From NCBI GenBank assembly GCA_937863215.1, contig CALMFQ010000442.1:1-7624 (forward strand): a stretch of DNA of 7,624 nt. Reading direction: 5' to 3'. Below the pieces are notes generated by a model. It saw only the letters and a program-made list of their open reading frames with translations, was not told the DNA's origin and made no database searches. Both the position numbers and the translations under genes were made by a program. Position 1 is the first letter of the stretch, and every line of letters begins with the position of its first letter. This DNA comes from an uncultured Pseudomonadota bacterium (GTDB taxonomy: Bacteria; Pseudomonadota; Gammaproteobacteria; Burkholderiales; SCOH01). Of the stretch, positions 1 through 5,152 are shown one piece after another.

Positions 1-41
1 GCATTGCCGAATCCCCCGGGGTGGTAACGGTGGAGCGATAA
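1..41 (+). CDS. flgA: Probable C-terminal end of FlgA (P-ring assembly chaperone), partial
   Basis: Reading from base 3, the sequence encodes IAESPGVVTVER followed by TAA at 39-41. FlgA is a periplasmic chaperone for assembly of the flagellar P ring, and family members often end in a short glycine/valine beta-strand segment like this one. The stronger argument is position: the gene lies directly before flgM and flgN in the same direction, matching the flgA-flgM-flgN order known from enteric bacteria. Only 12 codons are visible, so identity rests on context and not on a domain. The true start lies outside the window. Confidence 0.45.
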   Translation, partial: IAESPGVVTVER

Positions 42-75
42 CGTCAGCAGCGGCAAAATTTTTTGCAAAATGGCT

Positions 76-102
76 TAAAGATTCTCAGCATCGTGCCGAT
101 AG
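76..102 (+). promoter_or_regulatory. Sigma-28 (FliA) promoter of flgM
   Basis: TAAAGATT at 76-83 and GCCGATAG at 95-102 are separated by exactly 11 bases. The enteric sigma-28 consensus is TAAAGTTT-N11-GCCGATAA, so each box differs at one position. Transcription would start near 108-112, giving flgM a leader of about 50 bases. This would make flgM, and probably flgN, late flagellar genes controlled by the sigma factor that FlgM inhibits, a negative feedback loop. The match is read directly; the start point is inferred. Confidence 0.85.
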
Positions 103-161
103 CAGTGTCAGGATCAGTGTTTTCAGGGTCACCGGCGTGATTCCTGTATGGAGTGCTCAAA

Positions 162-476
162 GTGAAAATCGACAATTCAGGCAAACCGATAGCGGCCACA
201 GGCAGCTCTCGCACCGGCAAAGCGGCACCGGGTGAAGCGAAGCAAGCAGCCCCCGCTGCCAACGCAGCAAGTGGCGACAGTGTCGAGCTGACATCCGCCT
301 CGCTGAAGCTTTCCGCGATTGAAAGCAGTCTGGGCGGACAGCCGGTAATCGACAGCGCGCGCGTCAACGAAATCCGTCAAGCCATTGCGGAAGGCAAGTT
401 CAAGATCAATCCGGATGCAATCGCCGACAAGCTGGTCGCGAGTGTCAAGGAATTGCTTGCCAACCGGAAAGACTGA
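162..476 (+). CDS. flgM: FlgM, anti-sigma-28 factor
   Basis: FlgM binds sigma-28 (FliA) and keeps late flagellar genes off until the hook-basal body is finished; it is then exported through the flagellar secretion system. The 104-residue product has the family's pattern. A polar, Ala/Gly/Pro-rich and probably disordered N-terminal half (residues 1-38) is followed by DSVELTSASLKLSAIE (39-54) and then VIDSARVNEIRQAIAEGKF (62-80) and INPDAIADKLV (82-92), the helices that contact sigma-28. I chose GTG at 162 (MKIDNSGKPI) because GGAG at 150-153 lies 8 bases upstream. The in-frame GTG at 153 overlaps that ribosome site and would add only three residues. The stop is one base before the flgN ATG. 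A sigma-28 promoter lies at 76-102. Family assignment is secure; the start is likely. Confidence 0.93.
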   Translation: MKIDNSGKPIAATGSSRTGKAAPGEAKQAAPAANAASGDSVELTSASLKLSAIESSLGGQPVIDSARVNEIRQAIAEGKFKINPDAIADKLVASVKELLANRKD

Positions 477-477
477 A

Positions 478-945
478 ATGCCGGACTTGGACGCTCGCGG
501 ACCCGACCCACTGCAGCGACTGCTGACAGAGGAGATTGCCCTCTATACCCGGCTCACCGAGCTGCTGCGTAACGAACAGCAGGCGCTGACCCAAGGAGTG
601 GCCGACGAGATCGTCCAGATAACGGCCGCGAAGGGTGAATGCGTCAACGGCATCCAGTCCTGCGAGAATCAGCGCCAGCAACTTCTGCAGCAAACCGGGC
701 AGGACGGCCTGCTGCAGCGGCAGACAACCGACACCCCACTCGGCCAAAGCTGGCAGCAATTGACCACGCTTGCCTCCCAGGCGCGCGAGCTGAACCAGCT
801 CAACGGGCGAATCATCAATATGCGCCTGCAGCGGACACAAGAGGCGCTTGCAGTGCTGCGCAACAATGACTCGACCACACCGGTGTACGGCCCCGACGGT
901 CAGGCACAAGGCTCCGGCAAAGGCCGCCCATTAACTTCGGCATGA
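478..945 (+). CDS. flgN: FlgN family flagellar export chaperone
   Basis: FlgN is a cytoplasmic chaperone that escorts the hook-filament junction proteins FlgK and FlgL to the flagellar export gate. The 155-residue protein is almost entirely helical: long amphipathic helices at about 10-72 and 90-128, rich in Gln, Leu, Glu and Arg. The C-terminal segment carries the family signature around LNQLNGRIINMRLQRTQEAL (106-125), then VYGPDGQ (136-142), followed by a flexible Gly/Ser-rich tail. The start is ATG 478, in the junction TGAAATG with flgM, which points to translational coupling; GGAAAG at 465-470 is a modest ribosome site. An in-frame start at 385 would put 31 extra residues inside flgM and is rejected. 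Sequence conservation in FlgN is low, so the call leans on motif, length and neighbour together. Confidence 0.9.
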   Translation: MPDLDARGPDPLQRLLTEEIALYTRLTELLRNEQQALTQGVADEIVQITAAKGECVNGIQSCENQRQQLLQQTGQDGLLQRQTTDTPLGQSWQQLTTLASQARELNQLNGRIINMRLQRTQEALAVLRNNDSTTPVYGPDGQAQGSGKGRPLTSA

Positions 946-1034
946 CATTACACCTCCTGCTCCCTGCCTCGCAAAATTGCACAGCCGGATAGCGCCTGCC
1001 GATTTCGCCTCCCCACTGCCGCGAAAACAAGGTC

Positions 1035-1102
1035 GTAGGTCGGACTTCAGTCCGACACGGTACCGAACGTTAACGACAGCGTCGGACTGAAGTCCGACCT
1101 AC
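1035..1102. repeat. REP-type inverted repeat with two self-palindromic arms
   Basis: The arms at 1035-1056 and 1081-1102 are 22 bases long and perfect reverse complements. They flank a 24-base spacer. Each arm also contains its own dyad, GTCGGACT-TC-AGTCCGAC on the left and the GA-centred form on the right. The element can therefore fold as one long hairpin or as two short ones. This layout is that of a paired repetitive extragenic palindrome (BIME-like). Very similar GTAGGTCGGA-type palindromes recur in many proteobacterial genomes, often with REP-associated tyrosine transposases. There is no T run after it, so it is not a canonical terminator, though it could protect or attenuate the flgMN mRNA. 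Copy number cannot be seen in one window. Confidence 0.8.
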
Positions 1103-1269
1103 AAGAAACGCTTAATTTCGCAATACTGCCCCCTCCCGTACCCGGCACCACAATTTGGCCGAAAAAGAAACAAAGCCACTCATAGCCGGCCGCCAGAAAA
1201 TTCATTCGAAAATCACAGACAACAATTTCGAATAATCGCAGCCAATTTAATTTCGATTTTATTTATTTG

Positions 1270-1299
1270 TTGCTTTACGAAAATCATTTTTTCGATTAT
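1270..1299 (+). promoter_or_regulatory. Possible sigma-70 promoter ahead of the 1346-1382 terminator
   Basis: TTGCTT (1270-1275) and GATTAT (1294-1299) are 18 bases apart, with 3 of 6 and 4 of 6 matches to the sigma-70 consensus, in strongly A/T-rich DNA. The inverted repeat CGAAAA (1278-1283) / TTTTCG (1289-1294) lies in the spacer and could be an operator. Transcription would start near 1306. The boxes are weak, so the call rests mainly on the A/T richness and the terminator about 40 bases downstream. Confidence 0.3.
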
Positions 1300-1305
1300 T
1301 ATTCG

Positions 1306-1382
1306 TTTCGTCTCCTTCTTGTGATTCAGGCTATGACCTAAATCCGCCTCCGCAGGATTTATTCCTGTGGAGGCTTTTTTTT
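1306..1382 (+). ncRNA. Candidate small RNA, or terminated leader of the PilZ gene
   Basis: A transcript from the predicted start near 1306 to the end of the T run would be about 77 nt. It would have a C/U-rich unpaired 5' segment (TCTCCTTCTT, 1311-1320), a short linker, and a strong terminator hairpin with eight U residues. The 5' segment is complementary to Shine-Dalgarno-type sequences, and a U-rich tail after a terminator is typical of Hfq-bound small RNAs. No known RNA family was recognised; I compared it by eye with c-di-GMP (GEMM) and other riboswitch cores and found no match. It could equally be a terminated leader controlling the PilZ gene, or the terminator of a transcript from further upstream. 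The hairpin is read directly; the RNA is inference. Confidence 0.35.
1346..1382 (+). terminator. Strong rho-independent terminator
   Basis: The arms at 1346-1357 and 1363-1374 pair over 12 positions with a single G-U pair and a 5-base loop, followed directly by eight T (1375-1382). It lies about 400 bases after flgN and about 100 bases before the PilZ start, so it insulates the PilZ gene from upstream transcription or ends a small RNA. A competing helix, TAAATCC (1339-1345) with GGATTTA (1355-1361), would take up part of the left arm. Confidence 0.9.
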
Positions 1383-1480
1383 GCTATAACAAATCCTCGC
1401 CGGCCACTGAACAGCCTCCAGCCCGACATTCAGCCTGCCGACGCGATAGACATTATCCCATCCACCAGTTTGGCAAAGTC

Positions 1481-1825
1481 ATGGCAGCAGAAGACCTGCG
1501 CGAGCACGCTCGAGTACCCGTCCGCTGGAGAGCGGCACTGATAGTCAACGGCGACAACAACCATGTCCACGAAGGGCTGACGGTCGAAATTTCCAAAGGT
1601 GGCTGCGGCCTTTTCATCGACAAGCAGATACTGATCGGCAGTAATGTACGCCTCATCCTGGAAATCCCCGGCGGCCCCGGTGGCAACAAGATTCATCTGC
1701 AGCAGGAATGCCAGGTTGTGCATTGTTCGCTGATGGGCAATATCAGCCAGTTCCGCACCGGCCTGCGTTTCCGCAGCCTGACCGCAGAAAACGAAAAAAC
1801 CCTGTCACGCTTCATTCGCAGCTAA
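1481..1825 (+). CDS. Single-domain PilZ protein, probable c-di-GMP receptor
   Basis: PilZ domains bind cyclic di-GMP. This 114-residue protein is little more than one such domain. REHAR (7-11) is the RxxxR motif and EISKGG (36-41) is the second motif, usually [D/N]xSxxG, here with Glu in place of Asp. FRTGLRF (91-97) is the typical late strand, and a basic helix ends the protein. There is no signal peptide or membrane segment, so it should be cytosolic. The gene follows flgMN, where FlgZ/YcgR-type PilZ genes are often found, but it lacks the extra N-terminal YcgR domain and is separated by a terminator. ATG 1481 is chosen because the protein then begins just before RxxxR. An extension to GTG 1367 would run into the terminator. 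No strong ribosome site is visible (TGGCAAAG upstream). A role in motility or type IV pili is inference from context. Confidence 0.82.
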   Translation: MAAEDLREHARVPVRWRAALIVNGDNNHVHEGLTVEISKGGCGLFIDKQILIGSNVRLILEIPGGPGGNKIHLQQECQVVHCSLMGNISQFRTGLRFRSLTAENEKTLSRFIRS

Positions 1826-1875
1826 CCCCCTCGGCTTGGTCATTCCGTGAAGAGCAGCGCGAAGCCGCCTTCGGC

Positions 1876-1889
1876 GCAGTGGTCACTGC
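1876..1889. promoter_or_regulatory. Short dyad GCAGTG-GT-CACTGC
   Basis: Six-base arms around a 2-base centre. The centre is too small for an RNA hairpin, so if functional it would be a dimeric protein-binding site. It lies about 50 bases after the PilZ stop. No regulator is recognised, and chance is a fair explanation. Confidence 0.2.
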
Positions 1890-1959
1890 AACGCCAGTCG
1901 CCTGCAGAGCAAAAAACTGCATGCACCTCCTGTGCCCAGCAATAGACCTTCAGCGACAA

Positions 1960-1972
1960 TTAACACTGTTAA
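1960..1972. promoter_or_regulatory. Perfect dyad TTAACACTGTTAA, possible operator
   Basis: TTAACA and TGTTAA are perfect reverse complements around one C. The site ends 7 bases before the -35 box of a possible rightward promoter (TTGATC, 1980-1985). Palindromes of this size next to promoters are typical of dimeric regulators, but the regulator is unknown. The dyad is read directly; the operator role is inference. Confidence 0.35.
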
Positions 1973-1979
1973 ATTTTTG

Positions 1980-2009
1980 TTGATCAGCATTTTTCCGCTT
2001 TGCTAACAT
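1980..2009 (+). promoter_or_regulatory. Possible sigma-70 promoter, about 385 bases upstream of fadD
   Basis: TTGATC (1980-1985) and TAACAT (2004-2009) are 18 bases apart, each matching the consensus at 4 of 6 positions. TGC directly before the -10 box adds an extended -10 element. If real, fadD mRNA would carry a leader of about 380 bases. A nearer promoter cannot be excluded; TATCAT at 2349-2354 could be a -10 box but has no convincing -35 partner. Confidence 0.35.
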
Positions 2010-2394
2010 GTGTGGCGGGCTCGGCCTGCACGGATTTTTCTACCCTGCCCGGTTCCACAGCAAATTCGTAACAATTCGAACAAACACATATAGGCATTGA
2101 ATTGCTGCAGTCTCCAGCGCGCGCCACACCGCCGTACACCGAGCGGATTTGCTGCCTCTATCACTGGAAAGCCAAAGCTGCAGCGCACCGTTACCGGCTC
2201 TAGCCGCGCATGCCGGGACCGATGTGGCTGCTGCAGACAGAAAGCTCAAGCGACAGGACATTACACAACGGCAATACACGAACCAACCATGCCAGCAGCC
2301 ATTGGCGCCCGGAAAAATGCCACGTGTATGCAAATCCCGGCAAACTGATATCATCACCAAAAATTTGAACAATTACTCGCATTGAGGAGAAACA

Positions 2395-4095
2395 ATGGAA
2401 AATATCTGGCAGAAAAGTTACCCGGCAGGTGTACCGGCCGAAATCAACCCGGATCAATACAGTTCGCTGGTGGAAATGTTTGAGGAAACAGTCGGCAAGT
2501 ACGGCGACAAGCCCGCATTCGTCAATCTGATGACACCAATGAGTTATCGCGAGCTGGACAAGAAATCGCGCGATTTCGCCGCCTATCTGCAAAACGGCCT
2601 GGGCTTGAAACAGGGCGACCGCGTAGCGCTGATGATGCCCAACCTGCTGCAATATCCGGTTGCACTGTTCGGCATCCTGCGTGCCGGACTGGTAGTGGTC
2701 AACGTCAACCCGCTGTACACCGCACGTGAACTGCAGCATCAGCTGACCGACTCGGGCAGCCAGGTCATCCTGATTTGTGCCAACTTCGCCGCAACGTTGC
2801 AGGAAGCGCTGCCGAAAACGCCGGTGCGCCACATCATCGTCACCGAACTGGCCGACCTGTGCCCGCAGCCGAAGCGTTTTCTGTTCAACCTGATGATCAA
2901 GCACGTGAAGAAGATGGTTCCGCCCTACCATCTGCCGGGCGCCAAGAAGCTCAATGCAGTGCTGGCAATCGGCGCCAAGTTACCGCTGAGCAAACCGAAA
3001 ATCAAGAATGGCGATCTGGCATTCCTGCAGTACACCGGCGGCACAACCGGCCTGTCCAAGGGCGCCATGCTGACGCACCGCAACGTCATCGCCAACATCC
3101 TGCAGGTAACCGGCCTGGCCGGCGCAGCAATGACTGCCGATGAAGTTCTGGTTACTGCGTTGCCGCTGTACCACGTGTTTGCACTGGTCGCCAGCGTGAT
3201 GTTCTTTACCCGCGGCGGCACCAACATCCTGATCACCAACCCGCGCGATCCGGAAATGTTCATCAAGGTCATCAAGGACGCCGGTTTCACTGCAATTCTG
3301 GGCGTCAATACCCTGTTCAACTCGCTGCTGAACAGCCCGAGCTTCAAGAGCGTCAACGTCAGCCGCCTGCGCTTTACTCTTTCCGGTGGCATGGCCACCC
3401 AGCCTTCGGTTGCGGAACGCTGGCAGAAGGAAACCGGCTGCCTGATTCTGGAAGGCTACGGTCTGACCGAAACTTCGCCGGTAGTCAGCGTGAACCCGCC
3501 GGAAACTCCGACCTTCACCGGTACCGTAGGCCTGCCGGTGCCGTCGATGGAAATCTCGATTCGCGACGAAAACGGCAAGGAGCTGGGTCTGAACGAACCG
3601 GGCGAAATCTGCGTGCGCGGCCCGAACGTCATGAAAGGCTACTGGCAGCGTCCGGACGAAAGCAAGAAGGTGCTGACCGAGGACGGCTGGCTGCTGACCG
3701 GCGACGTCGGCCAGATTGAGGACGATGGCCGCCTGCGTATCGTCGACCGCAAGAAGGACATGATTCTGGTATCCGGCTTCAATGTCTATCCGAACGAAAT
3801 CGAAAACATCATCGCGGCACATCCGGGAGTACTGGAAGTCGCGGTAATCGGCGTGCCGGCCGATGCGACCGGCGAAGCGGTCAAGGCGTTTGTGGTGAAA
3901 AAAGACCCGGCGCTGACTGAAAAGCAGATCATCGAACACTGCCGCAAACAGATGACGGCCTACAAGGTGCCGCGCCTGGTCGAATTCCGCAACGACCTGC
4001 CGAAGAGCAACGTCGGCAAAATCCTGCGCAAGGAATTGCGCGTCGAAGTGGCCAAGCCCGCATCGACCAAGGATAGCGAATCGGCGACAGTCTAA
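2395..4095 (+). CDS. fadD: Long-chain fatty-acid--CoA ligase (FadD type)
   Basis: The enzyme activates long-chain fatty acids with ATP to acyl-adenylate and then acyl-CoA, feeding beta-oxidation and lipid synthesis; E. coli FadD works at the inner face of the membrane. The 566-residue length is close to that of E. coli FadD (561). All core motifs of the adenylate-forming superfamily are intact: the phosphate-binding loop YTGGTTGLSKGAMLTH (213-228), EGYGLTETSP (353-362), LLTGD with Asp437 (433-437), the fatty-acyl-CoA signature region RIVDRKKDMILVSGFNVYP (448-466), and the C-terminal catalytic Lys542 in KSNVGKILR (537-545). ATG 2395 has GAGGAG at 2384-2389, five bases upstream. It is a single-gene unit: a terminator follows at 4128-4150 and long non-coding DNA precedes it. 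No FadR-type operator was recognised. Exact chain-length preference cannot be read from sequence. Confidence 0.95.
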   Translation: MENIWQKSYPAGVPAEINPDQYSSLVEMFEETVGKYGDKPAFVNLMTPMSYRELDKKSRDFAAYLQNGLGLKQGDRVALMMPNLLQYPVALFGILRAGLVVVNVNPLYTARELQHQLTDSGSQVILICANFAATLQEALPKTPVRHIIVTELADLCPQPKRFLFNLMIKHVKKMVPPYHLPGAKKLNAVLAIGAKLPLSKPKIKNGDLAFLQYTGGTTGLSKGAMLTHRNVIANILQVTGLAGAAMTADEVLVTALPLYHVFALVASVMFFTRGGTNILITNPRDPEMFIKVIKDAGFTAILGVNTLFNSLLNSPSFKSVNVSRLRFTLSGGMATQPSVAERWQKETGCLILEGYGLTETSPVVSVNPPETPTFTGTVGLPVPSMEISIRDENGKELGLNEPGEICVRGPNVMKGYWQRPDESKKVLTEDGWLLTGDVGQIEDDGRLRIVDRKKDMILVSGFNVYPNEIENIIAAHPGVLEVAVIGVPADATGEAVKAFVVKKDPALTEKQIIEHCRKQMTAYKVPRLVEFRNDLPKSNVGKILRKELRVEVAKPASTKDSESATV

Positions 4096-4127
4096 CGCCG
4101 TTTCCGGCAATGCGCCGACGATCCACA

Positions 4128-4150
4128 GGCCGCCTTGGGCGGCCTTTTTT
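4128..4150 (+). terminator. Rho-independent terminator after fadD
   Basis: GGCCGCC (4128-4134) pairs with GGCGGCC (4138-4144) around a 3-base loop, followed by six T. It lies 32 bases after the fadD stop, so fadD transcription should end here and the GAF gene needs its own promoter. Confidence 0.93.
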
Positions 4151-4181
4151 ATGCCAGCCGGAATTCCCCCGGCGGCATAAC

Positions 4182-4202
4182 GGCTGGGTCTATACTACAG
4201 CC
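4182..4202 (+). promoter_or_regulatory. Possible -10 box directly before the GAF gene
   Basis: TATACT (4191-4196) matches the -10 consensus at 5 of 6 positions, but only six bases separate it from the ATG, so transcription from it would begin at or next to the start codon. No good -35 box is seen about 17 bases upstream. GGCTG (4182-4186) and CAGCC (4198-4202) flank it as an inverted repeat. The fadD terminator upstream makes some promoter here necessary. Confidence 0.35.
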
Positions 4203-4982
4203 ATGAACCGACACGCCACCACATCGCCTCCATCGACGCTGCTCTCCAGGCTGTCCGGCATCACTTCGTTCCTCGCCGGCGAAGGAACGCTGGAAGACAA
4301 TCTGAACGGGCTGGCAGCGACTGCGGCCGACATGCTGCATGCCGATTATTGCTCGGTAATGCTGCTGAATGCCGCCGACAGCGACTGCGATGAAATGACG
4401 CTGAAACTGGCGGCGCACTTCGGCCCGGTTACCGATGCCGCTCTGGACGCAGCAGTACATCGCGGCGAAGGTATCGCCGGCGAGGTACTTGCGAGCGGCC
4501 ACTCGATTCTGGTGGAAGATATCGATCATTCGCCTTACGCGCTGCAGGCACGGCGCCGGCAGGAAGGCCGCAAGTCGATCATCTCCTCGCCGATCATGCT
4601 GAACGGCGAAATCATTGGTGTCATCAACATCACCGGCAACCGGTTTCCACGCCCGTTCAACATCGATGACCAGAATCTGCTGGATATCGCGGCGTTGTTC
4701 ATCGGCAAATCGATCCAGGTAATTCAGTTACAGAATGTGCTCAACTCGCGTTTCGCACAGCTGGCGCTGGCACAACAGCAACAACAGGCATTGCAGCAAA
4801 AATTCGGCGCCAATCCGGCACAAAATCCGGACCAGCTGGCCAAGTTGCTGGCCAAGACGTTCTTTCGTGAACTGACACGTGCCGGCCTCAACTCGAATCA
4901 GATCATCACCACCGCAACCGAAATCATCGGCCAGCTCAACAATAGTCTGGGCAAGCACAAGAAACGGCTGGAACGACAGTAG
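4203..4982 (+). CDS. GAF-domain protein of unknown function
   Basis: GAF domains are small-molecule or redox sensor folds. This 259-residue protein has a GAF domain at about 28-178, with the typical core GEGIAGEVLASGHSILVEDI (88-107), then SIISSPIMLNGEIIGVINI (125-143) and the closing FNIDDQNLLDIAALFI helix (152-167). A coiled-coil-like linker with a run of five Gln (191-195) leads to a C-terminal helical module (about 210-259) ending in a basic tail (KHKKRLER). No kinase, cyclase, phosphodiesterase or recognisable DNA-binding domain is attached, so its output is unknown. Cysteines at 50 and 62 are the only two, too few for an obvious metal or cluster site. ATG 4203 has no Shine-Dalgarno sequence; a start at 4110 would lie in the fadD terminator. 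It stands alone between fadD and iscR. Confidence 0.85.
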   Translation: MNRHATTSPPSTLLSRLSGITSFLAGEGTLEDNLNGLAATAADMLHADYCSVMLLNAADSDCDEMTLKLAAHFGPVTDAALDAAVHRGEGIAGEVLASGHSILVEDIDHSPYALQARRRQEGRKSIISSPIMLNGEIIGVINITGNRFPRPFNIDDQNLLDIAALFIGKSIQVIQLQNVLNSRFAQLALAQQQQQALQQKFGANPAQNPDQLAKLLAKTFFRELTRAGLNSNQIITTATEIIGQLNNSLGKHKKRLERQ

Positions 4983-5006
4983 GCAGGGTCTGACGGATGG
5001 ACGCAA

Positions 5007-5048
5007 CGGGCATCGCCGAGTAAAATGCCCGCCTATTTACCTTTTTAC
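5007..5048 (+). terminator. Weak hairpin after the GAF gene
   Basis: CGGGCAT (5007-5013) pairs with ATGCCCG (5025-5031) around an 11-base loop, followed by a loosely T-rich tract broken by A and C. It may terminate the GAF transcript, but the long loop and interrupted T run make it a poor terminator. TAAAAT at 5021-5026 inside it could alternatively be the -10 box of a secondary promoter. Confidence 0.3.
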
Positions 5049-5087
5049 CTTCCTACCGCGGTCGTCGGCGGCTTGTTGCGCCGCAAA

Positions 5088-5112
5088 ATTGTTGACTGAA
5101 TTAATCGGGTAT
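5088..5112 (+). promoter_or_regulatory. Type 1 IscR binding site over the iscR promoter
   Basis: The 25 bases can be laid against the enteric type 1 IscR consensus (ATASYYGACT, then RWWWY, then AGTCRRSTAT) and fit at 23 positions. The mismatches are T for A at 5090 and A for G at 5104. The site covers the -35 box and most of the spacer, so [2Fe-2S]-IscR bound here would block RNA polymerase: repression when clusters are plentiful and release when they are scarce. Confidence 0.85.
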
Positions 5113-5120
5113 TATATATT
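5092..5120 (+). promoter_or_regulatory. Sigma-70 promoter of the isc operon
   Basis: TTGACT (5092-5097) and TATATT (5115-5120) are 17 bases apart, matching consensus at 5 of 6 positions each. Transcription would begin near 5127, giving a leader of about 26 bases before the iscR ATG. The type 1 IscR site overlaps it. Confidence 0.87.
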
Positions 5121-5152
5121 CTGATTCAGTTAAACACCGGCGAGGAACAGCC

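Larger units (their letters stand above)
946..1480. other. Non-coding stretch between flgN and the PilZ gene
   Basis: No credible protein-coding frame is present in these 535 bases. From left to right they hold about 85 plain bases, an REP-type inverted repeat (1035-1102), a transition of about 100 bases, an A/T-rich block with repeated TTCGA motifs (1205-1303), a possible promoter, a strong intrinsic terminator (1346-1382), and about 100 bases leading to the PilZ start. No terminator with a T run was found directly after flgN, so the inverted repeat is the only strong hairpin that could mark the end of the flgAMN transcript. Confidence 0.8.
1826..2394. other. Non-coding stretch between the PilZ gene and fadD
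   Basis: Short open frames exist on both strands here, but none has a good start, ribosome site, recognisable protein pattern or plausible composition. Visible structures are an imperfect hairpin near 1857-1876, a dyad at 1876-1889, a perfect dyad at 1960-1972, a possible promoter at 1980-2009, and the fadD ribosome site at 2384-2389. Bases 2010-2380 show nothing else I can name. No clear terminator follows the PilZ gene: the hairpin near 1857-1876 has no T run. Confidence 0.7.

Noticed and set aside
53..66. GCAAAA-TT-TTTTGC dyad after flgA as a terminator
   Set aside because: The stem is short and A/T-rich with no GC core; it does not look able to stop transcription, and flgA read-through into flgM is expected.
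385..477. N-terminal extension of FlgN from 385
   Set aside because: It lies wholly within flgM in another frame; ATG 478 gives the normal coupled junction.
1367..1480. N-terminal extension of the PilZ protein from GTG 1367
   Set aside because: It would begin inside the right arm of the terminator, and the added residues look random; the PilZ domain fits a start at 1481.
1306..1480. c-di-GMP riboswitch upstream of the PilZ gene
   Set aside because: The idea fits the gene, but the conserved core of the GEMM class is not present, and there is too little structured RNA before the terminator.
2040..2372. Several short open frames on both strands in the fadD upstream region
   Set aside because: No ribosome site, no recognisable protein features, and overlapping alternatives on both strands.
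2200..2931. Minus-strand open frame covering the fadD start and its upstream region
   Set aside because: Most of it is the complement of fadD; no family pattern or ribosome site seen.
2980..4110. Long open frame on the minus strand opposite fadD (376 codons)
   Set aside because: It mirrors the codon pattern of fadD in GC-rich DNA, and its product has no recognisable motif.
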